From: Candidatus Babelota bacterium
Lineage (GTDB): Bacteria > Babelota > Babeliae > Babelales > Vermiphilaceae
Assembly (NCBI GenBank): GCA_003963225.1
Contig: RXKB01000001.1
Span: 1 to 64,000, forward strand
Direction of reading: 5' to 3'
DNA: 64,000 nucleotides
Below, in pieces: positions 1-9,176 of the stretch. The first letter of the stretch is position 1. Every line of letters begins with the position of its first letter. The position numbers and the translations under genes are program-made. The notes below the pieces were generated by a model. It saw only the letters and a list, made by a program, of their open reading frames with translations. It made no database searches and was not told where the DNA came from.

Positions 1-469
1 TATTTTCCCGCTCCATTTCAGCTTGAATACGCGGATCACGTAGATAATCGTCGCGCGTCGCGCCCTCCGGCAGTTTACGCATTGCTTCCTCAATAGAATC
101 GTTCGTTGCCTGGCGTCCCTTGTAACCGATAACACCTCCGAGACCACCACCAGCCAAAGCACCAATGAGCAACCCAGCGAGAGGATGCTCTTCGCCACCA
201 GCCATCAAGCCAAAGGCACCGCCACCCAAACCACCCAACCCAGCACCGATTCCGCCAGCCCAGGCAGGGCTCGACATATCTGCTGTCAGCGGGTCTGCGG
301 TTGAAGTAAAGATCTTGCGTAGCGGCTTCTGCTTTGCAACATTGATTTGTTGCTTTTCTCCTTCGCTCAATCCGCGACGTGCAATGGGCGCAAATTGATT
401 CATTTCTAGTCTTGATGCGCCTTCGTAAGCGGCCTTTACAAAACCAATCAAAAATGCTTCTTCATTCAT
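1..469 (-). CDS. Glycine-zipper virion-type protein, C-terminus beyond the window
   Basis: The open frame starts at the ATG at 469, two bases after the stop of the protease gene, and runs off the window edge, so only about 156 residues are visible. The N-terminus carries the short helix motif FLIGFVKAAYEG shared with several other proteins here. Residues about 66-110 are a Gly/Ala-rich membrane-like stretch (GGIGAGLGGLGGG and GLLIGALAGGGLGG), the pattern of a glycine zipper. The end is charged and helical. No Shine-Dalgarno is visible. By context and composition it is probably a minor virion or internal protein, perhaps membrane-interacting; the function is not known. Confidence 0.75.
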   Translation of the reverse strand, partial: MNEEAFLIGFVKAAYEGASRLEMNQFAPIARRGLSEGEKQQINVAKQKPLRKIFTSTADPLTADMSSPAWAGGIGAGLGGLGGGAFGLMAGGEEHPLAGLLIGALAGGGLGGVIGYKGRQATNDSIEEAMRKLPEGATRDDYLRDPRIQAEMEREN

Positions 470-471
470 GG

Positions 472-1866
472 TTATCGATTTTGAATCAAACAATTCCAGA
501 GAACCTCGTCCGTAAGCGTTCCCCTTTCCTGCATGTGGTGCAGCGCTGCAAGCTTGTAAGAAGCATAGACCTCGGCTAATTTTTCATCAGCCTTATTTTT
601 GGTCGGAGCTTCCTTAGGCTTCAATTCTGCGTCATCACCCTTCGGTCCAAGCTCAATCGTAATACGCATGACACGACGGACAGAAGGTTCTCCAAACATG
701 GAGTGTCCTTCCGTCAGACCTGAAATCAATTCTTTCAATCCCTTTGGAAGCAAGTCCAGGCCGGCAGGATCGAACTTCTCGTTGTTCACTACTTCCTGGT
801 TGCCCTCTTCTTCCAACTTGGAAAACACATGAGGCAGGTGCGTCTTCATACCATGAGACACGTCCTCCTTCGCGCGGTTTCCAAACAGATACTTCACAAA
901 GTCATCTGGGCTGAGCATCACTCCATTGTCAGCCAACCCTCGCATTGCCTTTGCTGGCTCATGCTGGCGAAGACCATCAATGTCCTTATCTTCCATCTTT
1001 GGAGATTTCTTTAGACGGGCCTGACGCTTTAAGAACAAGTCCTTTGATGTATTCTTACCCTTGCCTTCAGCAATGGCGTCGACATGTTTCTCCATTTCTG
1101 CCAGCTTACGGAGGAGTTCTCGCTTGTCAGCAGCTTTCTTCGAAATTATGAACTCGTCGTCAGGCGGTTGAAACCCGTCGTAGATCTTCAAGTAATCAGA
1201 TGGAAGCATTGGCTTGATACGCTGGTCGTCACTAGCCAATTTCAATGACATACCGATACGGTCAGCAGGACGGCCAACATGAGAGATCTCAAACCAACGA
1301 GGGTTTAGATTGATCATGCCGCACATCACTCCCTGCTTGTTCAGTTCACCAATCTTTGCTGGAATGCAGTCACAACGATCTTTGTCAGTCTTGGCCTTGT
1401 GGCCACACCAAGAGCAGACATCAAAAGCCTGCTTTGAAGCCATTGACCAATTGGTGTAGCCCTTTTTTTCCTGCTCGTCCAGAATGTCTGCGCACTTATC
1501 ATTGTCAAGGCCGACGATAAGCTCAATACGCTTCATCGGCTCGTTGTAAGCCGCTGCCTTGATCGTACCGTACTTCGGGTCAGCTGGCTTATTCTTGTGG
1601 TGACGATGCACTGCACGCCCAGCCGCCTTAAAGAGGTGGTGGTTCTTACGGCAGTCGTCCTCCATGAACGCGTCACCATTACGGTTGTAACCGGTGCCTT
1701 CGTAGGCACCAAGCGCAATAATGTGGAGATCAGTTTGACCCGGCGTACGTTCAAACTTCAGCAAGTCCTTTGCCGAAGCACGCTTGGTCAAAGAACTTGG
1801 GCTTGTAACAATGGAGGCCACTGCTACATCGAAGTTAAAATCGGTATTCGCCGTAAACTTGATCAT
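472..1866 (-). CDS. Prohead maturation protease-like protein with Cys cluster
   Basis: The 464-residue product resembles capsid/prohead maturation proteases of the herpesvirus-assemblin fold (U35/S78 type). A His-rich strand, HRHHKNKP (residues 87-94), is followed by the turn and hydrophobic strand ending ELIVGLD, where the family has its catalytic His. A Ser-containing segment, NWSMASKQAF (139-148), fits the catalytic Ser. A CxxC...CDC cluster (Cys151, 154, 165, 167) immediately follows and could bind zinc. The long charged C-terminal half could be a scaffold domain cut during maturation. The ATG at 1866 has GGAG eight bases upstream, one of the better Shine-Dalgarno sites here. It lies among virion-type genes. 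The family call is from motif reading only. Confidence 0.6.
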   Translation of the reverse strand: MIKFTANTDFNFDVAVASIVTSPSSLTKRASAKDLLKFERTPGQTDLHIIALGAYEGTGYNRNGDAFMEDDCRKNHHLFKAAGRAVHRHHKNKPADPKYGTIKAAAYNEPMKRIELIVGLDNDKCADILDEQEKKGYTNWSMASKQAFDVCSWCGHKAKTDKDRCDCIPAKIGELNKQGVMCGMINLNPRWFEISHVGRPADRIGMSLKLASDDQRIKPMLPSDYLKIYDGFQPPDDEFIISKKAADKRELLRKLAEMEKHVDAIAEGKGKNTSKDLFLKRQARLKKSPKMEDKDIDGLRQHEPAKAMRGLADNGVMLSPDDFVKYLFGNRAKEDVSHGMKTHLPHVFSKLEEEGNQEVVNNEKFDPAGLDLLPKGLKELISGLTEGHSMFGEPSVRRVMRITIELGPKGDDAELKPKEAPTKNKADEKLAEVYASYKLAALHHMQERGTLTDEVLWNCLIQNR

Positions 1867-1869
1867 AAA

Positions 1870-2793
1870 TTAGTCTCCAAATATTCCACGAAGACCTGTC
1901 CACAAAGCTGCGCCACTGCCTACGCGTCCAAGCGCGCTCAAGGCGTGAGATCTACGGAGGGCTTCTTCCCCCGCTGACCCGCCCAGCAGAGCCTTTTCGA
2001 TGAGAGGCATCGCTCGGCCTGATGTGCCTCCCTGGGAACCAAGAATACGTTGAATTGCCGTTCGACCTTCTGGTGTTCCGGCCAACGGATGCAACGCTTC
2101 TACGATGCGATGTTCGGCATTCGGGTCGATCATATTAAAACCGAGACCACGAACTACCGAATTTTGACTAAGGCGGCCTAGGGTGCTCTTATTTGCCGTC
2201 ATCCTCTCGATCGTATTGCGAATGTTCTTTTCCACAGCATCCATAGGAGCCGCAGCGGAACCAAGCGTAGCAGCGGCAGGAGCGACACCAGATGGCTGAA
2301 AATTCTTCACATGAGAATCCAGGACATCCTTAAGTTGGTCGATGCTCTTGCCGGCAAGTGTACCTCCTGTACCCTTCCAACCCAAACCTTGATTTACAAC
2401 CCGGCGTGCGACGTTATTTCCGATAGCTCCTGCAGCAGCACCTTGTGCCATATTGGAATTCGTTCCAAAGCGAAACAATCTTCCTAGCGCGCTTGTGCTA
2501 TCCGGTTCCTTGTACATCTTGTAACCGGCGCCAGCAGCGGTACCGCCTAACCCACCTAGGGCCGCACCGAGCAAGAGATTTCGCTTTACGTTCTGGCTTT
2601 TGACTTCTGGGTCTTCTTCACCGGACAAGGCCGCAGCACCACCAAGACCGGCAGCTCCAATACCTGCACCGGACAATCCACCAATGATTTGTGGCTTGTA
2701 GTTATCCCAGTATTTTGAAAGCGTAGCCGTTGGGATTCTGTCAGTGAGCCCCTTTGGCAATTTGGATGTCAAACTAGAAAAATCGATTGGCAT
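1870..2793 (-). CDS. Gly/Ala-rich membrane-type virion protein
   Basis: This 307-residue protein has two glycine-zipper stretches, IIGGLSGAGIGAAGLGG (about residues 36-52) and LLLGAALGGLGGTAAGAG (about 73-90), each able to span or insert in a membrane. The rest is predicted helical and rich in Ala, Gly and Arg, with no enzymatic motif. It starts at ATG 2793, three bases after the stop of the upstream gene, without a Shine-Dalgarno. Together with similar proteins at 1-469 and 23.4-29 kb it looks like one of a set of internal virion or ejection-type proteins. That role is inference from composition and context. Confidence 0.7.
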   Translation of the reverse strand: MPIDFSSLTSKLPKGLTDRIPTATLSKYWDNYKPQIIGGLSGAGIGAAGLGGAAALSGEEDPEVKSQNVKRNLLLGAALGGLGGTAAGAGYKMYKEPDSTSALGRLFRFGTNSNMAQGAAAGAIGNNVARRVVNQGLGWKGTGGTLAGKSIDQLKDVLDSHVKNFQPSGVAPAAATLGSAAAPMDAVEKNIRNTIERMTANKSTLGRLSQNSVVRGLGFNMIDPNAEHRIVEALHPLAGTPEGRTAIQRILGSQGGTSGRAMPLIEKALLGGSAGEEALRRSHALSALGRVGSGAALWTGLRGIFGD

Positions 2794-2796
2794 ACG

Positions 2797-3411
2797 TTAT
2801 GGTTGGTAAACAGTTTCAGTCGTCAGGTCTTTCTCTGGAGTATCAAGCAAACGCAGAGCAGCCATCGCACTTTGTACAGCTGAAGAAATCTGCCCTCGAT
2901 ACAACGAGACCAGTTGAGCCAAAGAGTCGTCTCCCGGCGGGATCGTAGTGATACGACGGATAAAAGGAAAACCGGACAACAGCTTTACCTTTTGAATTGG
3001 AAAATGAGTTTCATGCCCGCCCGACGTGATACGAACCGTCGTGCCTGCCGAGTAGTTACTACCTCCACTGACAACATCAACAGAGTCAAGTCTACCGTTG
3101 TCAAGTAGTACCGCTTCGAATACGGCTCCAGAACCTGCGCCGGTGGGGTCAACAGCTTCTATAACCACAGGACGTTGAGCGCTGTATGCTCGCACATCAC
3201 CAGGAGAGTCAACAGTGACCGCAGTAATTGCTCCACCTACGATCGTGGGAGGATCGAGTGTCGCCGATAAAAGCCAGCCGCCGCCGACCTCGATCTCCGG
3301 CTCACCAAACTTGTTCATCAATTCCAAATCACGAGAATCTGGCTCAAGAACAAAGCGAAGGATCGTATCGCCTTTAACGTGAGAGGTAAATACACGCAGA
3401 TTGGTGCTCAT
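2797..3411 (-). CDS. Virion-type protein with a GG-x-x-Y beta-repeat
   Basis: A 204-residue, beta-rich protein. Residues about 105-130 read GRLDSVDVVSGGSNYSAG followed by TTVRITSGG, a repeat unit also present several times in the 3,181-residue virion protein at 32.1-41.6 kb. Such repeats are common in phage tail and tail-fibre proteins. The C-terminal part is helical. The ATG at 3411 is preceded by GGAGGAG about 10 bases upstream. It sits in the minus-strand virion cluster with three- to four-base gaps to both neighbours. The exact role (tail, neck or decoration) cannot be told. Confidence 0.7.
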   Translation of the reverse strand: MSTNLRVFTSHVKGDTILRFVLEPDSRDLELMNKFGEPEIEVGGGWLLSATLDPPTIVGGAITAVTVDSPGDVRAYSAQRPVVIEAVDPTGAGSGAVFEAVLLDNGRLDSVDVVSGGSNYSAGTTVRITSGGHETHFPIQKVKLLSGFPFIRRITTIPPGDDSLAQLVSLYRGQISSAVQSAMAALRLLDTPEKDLTTETVYQP

Positions 3412-3414
3412 CGG

Positions 3415-4821
3415 TTATTTCTCCTCCTTAATAGGACGTGCTCCGCCTTCCATTTGCTTCTGCTTCAAAAGCTTTGTATTGGCGTCCATCAACTGTGCGC
3501 CGTCGAAAGCGGTCATCGCTTGAGAAGCGACCATCTGGCGAAGGTGGCTTCGTACGATCTCTTTCTCATTTGAAAGCTCAGGAGCAAGACGTAGAAATTG
3601 TTCATAAGAGTCTGCCACACGCTTCGGATTGTAGGTCTTCAAAATTGGGTCCGTGGCCATCAGATTCTGAATCAGAAGTTTCCGATCCAAGTTTCCAAGT
3701 GCACCTCCACCTGCGCCTCCTCCGGGAGTAGACTCTTTCTTGTAGTGGTCGCTGAACGCGTCAAACAGTTTACCAGGCATACTGTCACCAAGCACGCCGG
3801 CTTTCTTTTCAGCTTCCTCTTTACGAGCAGCAACCTTAGCGTTTGCCGCAGCAATTACAGGGTCAACAAACTCAATTTTAATTGGTCCCTCTGCGGCTTG
3901 TTTTTCGGGAGCAGCTTCGTCGGTTTGAGCTTGTGCCTCCTCTTGACGAGCAGCAGCCAGCTTTGCGTAAGCTTGATTCTTCTGATCTTCAAGTTCGGCC
4001 ATCGTCAGTGTGATCTCAGCCAGTTTCTCATTTGCCTCACGAAGGGCGTCGGTGGCTTCAAGGAAGGAGGCAAGAACTAACAACTCCCTTGAGTCATCAT
4101 AGGCGACGTACTTGGGGTCATGTTCACCACGAGCTTCCTTGCAACCTGCGGCCTTGTAAATGAGGTCGATGTACGGAATAACAGCCTCTCCATATCGAGA
4201 AAAAGCCTGAGATTCAAATTCAGCAAAAGAAAGACGGGCCGAAGCTTCCTTACTCCAATGGTTCACCAGGTAAGCAAACTGCGACTGCACTCCATGTTTG
4301 GCGCCAGCGGCATCGGTGCGGCATACATCTAGTTCACGCTCAAGCGCCAACTTTGCCAAGCCGGCCTTTTCACAGATACCTTGCTCGGACATTCCACGAG
4401 TTTCGTCCTTGGCTGTCGACAACTTCGCGAACTGATCCCGAAACTGTGCGTCGTGCTTGGCTTTACGGAAATTGGGGACGGTTTCTTCAACAATACTACC
4501 AGAGAAGAACTCTGATTTCTTCTCGTTAGTTGTCTTCTCAGGTTGGTTAAATACCTCAGCACTAACCTTTTGTGCATCGACAATTGGAAAGTCCTTATCA
4601 CGAGCCTCCGCGTTCTTGCGAAAATGCTCGTAGGTCAACGCGACATTGATTACTTCACAAGCGCGTTTGATAAAGTGGACGTTAAGGTCCATCTCTTTGG
4701 CTGTCTTCACGACAGCGGCATGAGCGGGGAGCTTCTCGACATTGATCGAATTTACGATGTTGTCGACCGCCGCTTTTAGCAGTTTGTTGGGGTCTTGCAT
4801 AGCGTCCACAGTTAAATCCAC
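3415..4821 (-). CDS. Helical coiled-coil virion-type protein
   Basis: The 468-residue product is strongly charged and almost entirely helical, with a long coiled coil around residues 250-310 rich in Ala, Glu, Lys and Gln, and a Gly-rich break (STPGGGAGGGALG) near residue 370. The first codon is GTG at 4821; an in-frame ATG lies seven codons later and could be used instead. A CATAAT hexamer ends five bases before the GTG, in line with the short-leader promoters seen elsewhere. No known domain was recognised. Scaffold or internal virion protein are possible roles from context. Confidence 0.7.
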   Translation of the reverse strand: MDLTVDAMQDPNKLLKAAVDNIVNSINVEKLPAHAAVVKTAKEMDLNVHFIKRACEVINVALTYEHFRKNAEARDKDFPIVDAQKVSAEVFNQPEKTTNEKKSEFFSGSIVEETVPNFRKAKHDAQFRDQFAKLSTAKDETRGMSEQGICEKAGLAKLALERELDVCRTDAAGAKHGVQSQFAYLVNHWSKEASARLSFAEFESQAFSRYGEAVIPYIDLIYKAAGCKEARGEHDPKYVAYDDSRELLVLASFLEATDALREANEKLAEITLTMAELEDQKNQAYAKLAAARQEEAQAQTDEAAPEKQAAEGPIKIEFVDPVIAAANAKVAARKEEAEKKAGVLGDSMPGKLFDAFSDHYKKESTPGGGAGGGALGNLDRKLLIQNLMATDPILKTYNPKRVADSYEQFLRLAPELSNEKEIVRSHLRQMVASQAMTAFDGAQLMDANTKLLKQKQMEGGARPIKEEK

Positions 4822-4860
4822 TTACGATTATGGTATTCGTTCAGATCGATGAATTCAATC

Positions 4861-5943
4861 CTATTTTGGCTTAGTCATATCGAATACCGTCTTGTACCTG
4901 GGCTCAGCATCGGCCCGGGACAACTGACTAATAGCACTCTGAATAAGCTTGAGATCCTCAGATTGCATTTCCTGTACCTTACCTTCGTTCAATTCCTTGC
5001 CGAGTTTTGCCACCTGCATCTCAAGCAGCTTCTGCTCGTGCTGGCGAACCTTGATCTCCTCACGTTGCAAATCAAGTCGGACCAAGTCACCGATAACGCG
5101 GTTGTAGACCAGGGCTTCTCTGGGTGTCCTAGTAGCGAACTGAATATTGAACGTATTTCCAAGTGCGGTCTTAGTCAGATAGTCTTTGACCTCAATACGC
5201 TCATCCGCATTGAGAAATGCACCAGCTACTTGTGCTTTCAACCCCAGCGGGCCCATCTCATGCACCCGACGGTACAAAGCAAATTCGTCAGGTTTGATGT
5301 CACCATTGTTCACCCACTGAACGAGGGTAGCCCATTGGGCGACAGGTGAAGACGGTAACGCAGAGAAATCAAAGAATAACATCCTCAGGGCTGTAATAAC
5401 CCCAGGGTTGAAGTTCCATTCTTTTGCAATCTGACAGTCTGGCTGTTTGGCAAAAATCAAATGACCAATGTATCGCTTAATTTGTGCGTAGTCGTCATTC
5501 AAATGCAACTTCAACGCAGCATCGATGTCTGGGTAAAACTCAAGATTGCTGACGTGCTCGACCAGCTTGCGAAGCCAAGGGTCGGGGAGGCTCGCCATCT
5601 TCTTGGCGTTCCAGATCACTAGATTCTCGTATTCATCAATTCGTTCGATTGCAAGTTTCGTCTGATCAGCCTGTCTCCAGCGGCGTTTCCAAACAGCGAA
5701 AAGTTTATCAGCCAGACGTGGAGGCAGGTTACGAGAAAGTTGCTGTATCCCTGCGGGAACAACAAAGTTCACGCGGTGATCCAGGCCTTTTTTGATCAGT
5801 CGGCGCAGGCACCCAGCGTTGTCAACCTTCCTAGAACAGAAACTGCGAAACCCGTACTTGTCAGGGTTTCGCAGGGCATCGTATCGCCATGCCGGGCGCT
5901 GAAACGGGGTTCCTAGCCTTCTGGTAGGAACGGACGATCTCAT
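4861..5943 (-). CDS. Hypothetical protein, basic N-terminus, coiled-coil C-terminus
   Basis: This 360-residue protein is not recognised. It has an Arg/Lys-rich N-terminal 110 residues, a mixed central part, and a coiled-coil segment at about 285-340 (EEIKVRQHEQKLLEMQVAKL). There is no signal peptide and no clear catalytic motif. The ATG at 5943 follows the neighbour's stop by six bases, and a GATAAT hexamer ends five bases upstream of it. The basic N-terminus could bind DNA or another virion component, but this is a guess from charge only. Confidence 0.65.
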   Translation of the reverse strand: MRSSVPTRRLGTPFQRPAWRYDALRNPDKYGFRSFCSRKVDNAGCLRRLIKKGLDHRVNFVVPAGIQQLSRNLPPRLADKLFAVWKRRWRQADQTKLAIERIDEYENLVIWNAKKMASLPDPWLRKLVEHVSNLEFYPDIDAALKLHLNDDYAQIKRYIGHLIFAKQPDCQIAKEWNFNPGVITALRMLFFDFSALPSSPVAQWATLVQWVNNGDIKPDEFALYRRVHEMGPLGLKAQVAGAFLNADERIEVKDYLTKTALGNTFNIQFATRTPREALVYNRVIGDLVRLDLQREEIKVRQHEQKLLEMQVAKLGKELNEGKVQEMQSEDLKLIQSAISQLSRADAEPRYKTVFDMTKPK

Positions 5944-5949
5944 TTGAAA

Positions 5950-6501
5950 TTATCCTTGCGGACCCTTCGGAGGCGCACCTGGCGGCTGCTGGGGCGGGCC
6001 ACCTGGAGGAGGTTGTGGTCCTTGTGGTGGAGGACCCTGTTGACTCATCAACTGCTGGATGATCGCTGGGTCGAGTTGTCCGTCACCAGACTCAACTCCG
6101 GTACCGTCATCTTCGATTCCACCATCATCACCAGCACCTTCTTGCTGCGCTTGGAGCAACGCAACAGCGGCAGCGTGGAGCTTTTCTTCCATGGTATTGC
6201 CAGGGAGCGCTTCAAGCAGTTGTTGCACGGCTTGATCTTCACCGGCACCTTCTGGAAGAAAGCCAGGGCCAGGGCCAGCGACAGGGTCGATCTCGCCGCC
6301 GCCTTCTTCTGGACCACCTGGGCCAGGAGGAGGAGCAACATCACCGGCATACTTGACCCACGCCAGCTTTTCAGTGGCAGAGAGAGGAGCCTGGGCGATA
6401 GCCCGAATGAAGCCAGTAACGAAAGCCTTTTTGCTGTTTGGCTTGTTGTCAGGCAAGCTTTGGAATTTGAACTTGCTTGCAGGGGAAGTGTAGAATGACA
6501 T
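5950..6501 (-). CDS. Pro/Gly-rich protein with FxxGFxx helix motif
   Basis: A 183-residue protein of low complexity. Residues about 26-36 read AFVTGFIRAIA, a version of the N-terminal helix motif found in other virion-type proteins of this genome. The middle (about 50-80) and the C-terminal 40 residues are Pro/Gly/Gln-rich and acidic, likely disordered. The start at ATG 6501 has AAGGA nine bases upstream. It lies between virion-type genes with gaps of 6-9 bases. Probably a virion linker or internal protein; no function is assigned. Confidence 0.7.
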   Translation of the reverse strand: MSFYTSPASKFKFQSLPDNKPNSKKAFVTGFIRAIAQAPLSATEKLAWVKYAGDVAPPPGPGGPEEGGGEIDPVAGPGPGFLPEGAGEDQAVQQLLEALPGNTMEEKLHAAAVALLQAQQEGAGDDGGIEDDGTGVESGDGQLDPAIIQQLMSQQGPPPQGPQPPPGGPPQQPPGAPPKGPQG

Positions 6502-6510
6502 GTGTTTTCC

Positions 6511-6924
6511 TTACATTGTAGGTGCCATAGCCGGTGCAGCCGTTGGCTTGTTGAGAACGGAGTTGACCGACGATGAAGGAGCCGAACTCACTGAGTTATT
6601 CACTCCTCCCAAACCGGTTTGATTGATGTTGAATCCGAAATTGGATGCGGCTGGTTGCTGACCAGTACCTAGACTGCCGAGACCACCTGCTGCCCCAAGA
6701 CCACCAGAGGCGCCAGGATTAGTACCTGGCATTGGGAACATCTTTGACGGTGCCATCGTGTCTACGATCGGCGGGTTAGGGTTTATCGGTTTCGGCGGCG
6801 AAAACGAAGGTGTTTGAAATGCGCCGGTGGACATGGCCCATTTCAGAATGTCGATTGCCTCTCCGGCAGTGCAGCCTTCTGCCTGCGCAGCCTTCATGAA
6901 GCCTTTTACAAATGCGTCTGTCAT
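6511..6924 (-). CDS. Small Gly/Pro/Ser-rich virion-type protein
   Basis: A 137-residue product that begins with the clearest example of the shared N-terminal motif, AFVKGFMKAAQAEG, followed by a short helix and then a long Gly/Asn/Pro/Ser-rich, probably disordered tail. The ATG at 6924 has a strong GGAGG eight bases upstream. The gene is packed between neighbours with gaps of 3-9 bases. The design (helical head plus flexible tail) suggests a protein carried in or on the particle; this is inference. Confidence 0.7.
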   Translation of the reverse strand: MTDAFVKGFMKAAQAEGCTAGEAIDILKWAMSTGAFQTPSFSPPKPINPNPPIVDTMAPSKMFPMPGTNPGASGGLGAAGGLGSLGTGQQPAASNFGFNINQTGLGGVNNSVSSAPSSSVNSVLNKPTAAPAMAPTM

Positions 6925-6927
6925 AAA

Positions 6928-9114
6928 TTATCCTCCCTCACTGGTGTCTTGTTCATTTACATTGATGGAGACATCCGGGAACTTACGCTTCAAGAAAATC
7001 ACCAGATCTCCGAGGTTACGAAACACACTCTTGATGAGTTCAATCAACTCAGGCAGCTCATCCACGCCGTACATTTTCTGGAATTTGTCTGTCTCCCAGT
7101 AAATCATGAATAGCATGCGACCGAGCTTGTCGAGTGAGTCAACGAAATTAGGTAGGTAGTTGATGACCTTGCTGGTCGGATCAACATACTTGGAAATAGT
7201 AGCAATGGCGCTAGTATCGAAGATTTCCTTCTGTCCATTAGCAGCCATTTGAGAAGCGCTATTTACGTCTTGGCGTGCACCACCCCAAGCGCCCTGGTCA
7301 ACCTCAGTTGAAGCCAGCCCACGCTGTGTCGGATCACCCTGGTAGTAGTGGTCTGTCGGGGCCACCGATTGATAGGGGATTCCGAAGGTCGTCGGCTGGC
7401 CTAACTCATTGTAAGATTCTGGCTCATCTTGCAACGTGTGCACATAGTCACCTGTTACGGCAATCTTGAAATATCCTTCTACCGGCTTGAGTTCAGACAC
7501 CTGTTCAACCAACTCAATGGCGTCCGACTCGTCCAACCCGAAGTCGAGAATCATTCCGATCTTTGCCTTGAGCGGGTTGTCGTATTTCTTGCTTGCCTGC
7601 CCAACGTTTGCAAAGTATTCACTTCCGTTGCTTCGAACCGTGAATGGGAAAATGCCGTTCTCTCGCAAGAAACTAGTCAAATCACAGATCTTGCCTGGCT
7701 TGCCTTGTTTGATTCTCTCTTCTTCGGCGTTGGCCTCTTCACGCTTCTTTGTACGTTGTTCTTCTGTATCCGTGCTGCTCCACGGGACAGAAACGTAGTT
7801 GCTGGTGGTAACCTCAAGCAGCTTAAAGCCTTTCGGCACATACACTACATTACCACGATATTCCAGCGTGTCGCTTTCGCGTTTGGTGAAAACGAGCGTG
7901 ATCGGATAGGTGTCTTTCTTCTTCGGATCAAACTGATTTGTATCCTTCCAACGATAGCCGTCACCAAACCAAGAATCAGGCTCTACCTTCAATCGGCGGT
8001 TACCCTTATCGTCCTGATAGTTCATGCGGACGCGGAAAGGTTCGGTCGACTTCAGTTGCTCATTAACCAGAACGTAGGTTCGGCTAAAAGAAGGCTCGGC
8101 TTCAATGGGGTTCTCCATCAATTTATGAACCGTCCCGAAATCAGCGATCTGATAAGCTTCTCGGACAAAAATCTGCTCACCTTCAGGTACCACATAGCAC
8201 TGACCTGTGCGCTTTGCTTGCAGGTCGATCACCAACTGCTTTTTGCTACGAAAGTTCGCATACAGAGAAAGAGGCTGCAGAATCAACCCATGGCGCAAAG
8301 TTCCAAGACAGGTCAGATACGCGTAGAAGCCGGGTTGCGCCGGGTTAGTAAACTTGTCGGTGTACGAAAGAATACCGTAACGACTCTTGGCATCTTCTTT
8401 GCGTCGGTCGATAACAGCAAAACCAGAGGTCATAGCTTTGACCTTCAATTCTGGGGGAGCGGTCTCTGGTGTTACTACCTCTACACTGCTCTGTGGGGCA
8501 GCAACTTTCTCTACTGGCTTGAGAGCGGCGGCTAGTTCTTCTGGGTTGTAAAAACGGTGCAAGGCTTCCGTGAACTCAGGGTATTCATTCATCAACCCCC
8601 AAGCAGCCGCCTTGATGTTGTCGTCTCCATCCGAAATGAAGTCAATTACCGAAGCATAGGAAATACGCCCAGTGCGAGGAGGGAAGACCAGGTCGCGCAT
8701 GTCTGCGCCAGGGTTCTGCTTTTCAATGTCTTTACGGGACTGTTCAGACACACCGCCAAGACCAGTAGCATCGTCCTTCAAAAACAACTCCGCGTAATCC
8801 TCGTTAAGAGGGTAAAACTGGTTGTTGTTGCGGGAATACATCACGTCGAGGTCCTTGACCTTGCCGTTGATGAAAAACGCAGGGACATAGATAATTTGCC
8901 CGTTGTCGGACTTGAAACCAAATACGCCGACCGCCTTAGTTCCGTCTGAAGCCTTATTGACGACTTCGAATCCGACCATATAGGGCAGCAAGTTGTACAG
9001 CTTGCTTTGCAGCTTGTCATAGGCGAGCTGGAAGAAACCCTGCTCAAACTGCTGGTCTGGCGAGCCTTGTGGAGGGGCGCCAGCAACCGCCGCCTTAATC
9101 ATTTTGAGGTCCAT
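6928..9114 (-). CDS. Large virion-type protein, unrecognised
   Basis: A 728-residue protein with mixed alpha/beta character, no signal peptide and no motif I can name. The N-terminus contains FEQGFFQLAYDK, a weaker form of the helix motif shared by neighbours. A Lys/Glu-rich helix lies around 470-490 and a hydrophobic-amphipathic pair of helices at about 665-715. It is preceded by a 62-base gap holding a sigma70-like promoter (TTGCAC, 17 nt, TATGAT) and an AGGA eight bases before the ATG, so transcription of the downstream virion genes could start here. Position and size suggest a structural component. Confidence 0.7.
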   Translation of the reverse strand: MDLKMIKAAVAGAPPQGSPDQQFEQGFFQLAYDKLQSKLYNLLPYMVGFEVVNKASDGTKAVGVFGFKSDNGQIIYVPAFFINGKVKDLDVMYSRNNNQFYPLNEDYAELFLKDDATGLGGVSEQSRKDIEKQNPGADMRDLVFPPRTGRISYASVIDFISDGDDNIKAAAWGLMNEYPEFTEALHRFYNPEELAAALKPVEKVAAPQSSVEVVTPETAPPELKVKAMTSGFAVIDRRKEDAKSRYGILSYTDKFTNPAQPGFYAYLTCLGTLRHGLILQPLSLYANFRSKKQLVIDLQAKRTGQCYVVPEGEQIFVREAYQIADFGTVHKLMENPIEAEPSFSRTYVLVNEQLKSTEPFRVRMNYQDDKGNRRLKVEPDSWFGDGYRWKDTNQFDPKKKDTYPITLVFTKRESDTLEYRGNVVYVPKGFKLLEVTTSNYVSVPWSSTDTEEQRTKKREEANAEEERIKQGKPGKICDLTSFLRENGIFPFTVRSNGSEYFANVGQASKKYDNPLKAKIGMILDFGLDESDAIELVEQVSELKPVEGYFKIAVTGDYVHTLQDEPESYNELGQPTTFGIPYQSVAPTDHYYQGDPTQRGLASTEVDQGAWGGARQDVNSASQMAANGQKEIFDTSAIATISKYVDPTSKVINYLPNFVDSLDKLGRMLFMIYWETDKFQKMYGVDELPELIELIKSVFRNLGDLVIFLKRKFPDVSINVNEQDTSEGG

Positions 9115-9135
9115 ATTTTCCTGGTCGTTAAGCCA

Positions 9136-9164
9136 ATCATATTCAATCCACTCGAAAAGTGCAA
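9136..9164 (-). promoter_or_regulatory. Sigma70-like promoter upstream of the 728-residue gene
   Basis: On the minus strand TTGCAC is followed by a 17-base spacer and TATGAT; the start codon of the next gene lies 21 bases after the -10 box, with AGGA eight bases before it. It sits in the gap after the RNAP beta-prime fragment. Confidence 0.5.
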
Positions 9165-9176
9165 TAATTTGCTTGG

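Noticed and set aside
7429..8535. 368-codon open frame on the plus strand
   Set aside because: Antisense to the 728-residue virion-type gene; Cys/Arg/Phe-rich with no coherent pattern and no start signal.
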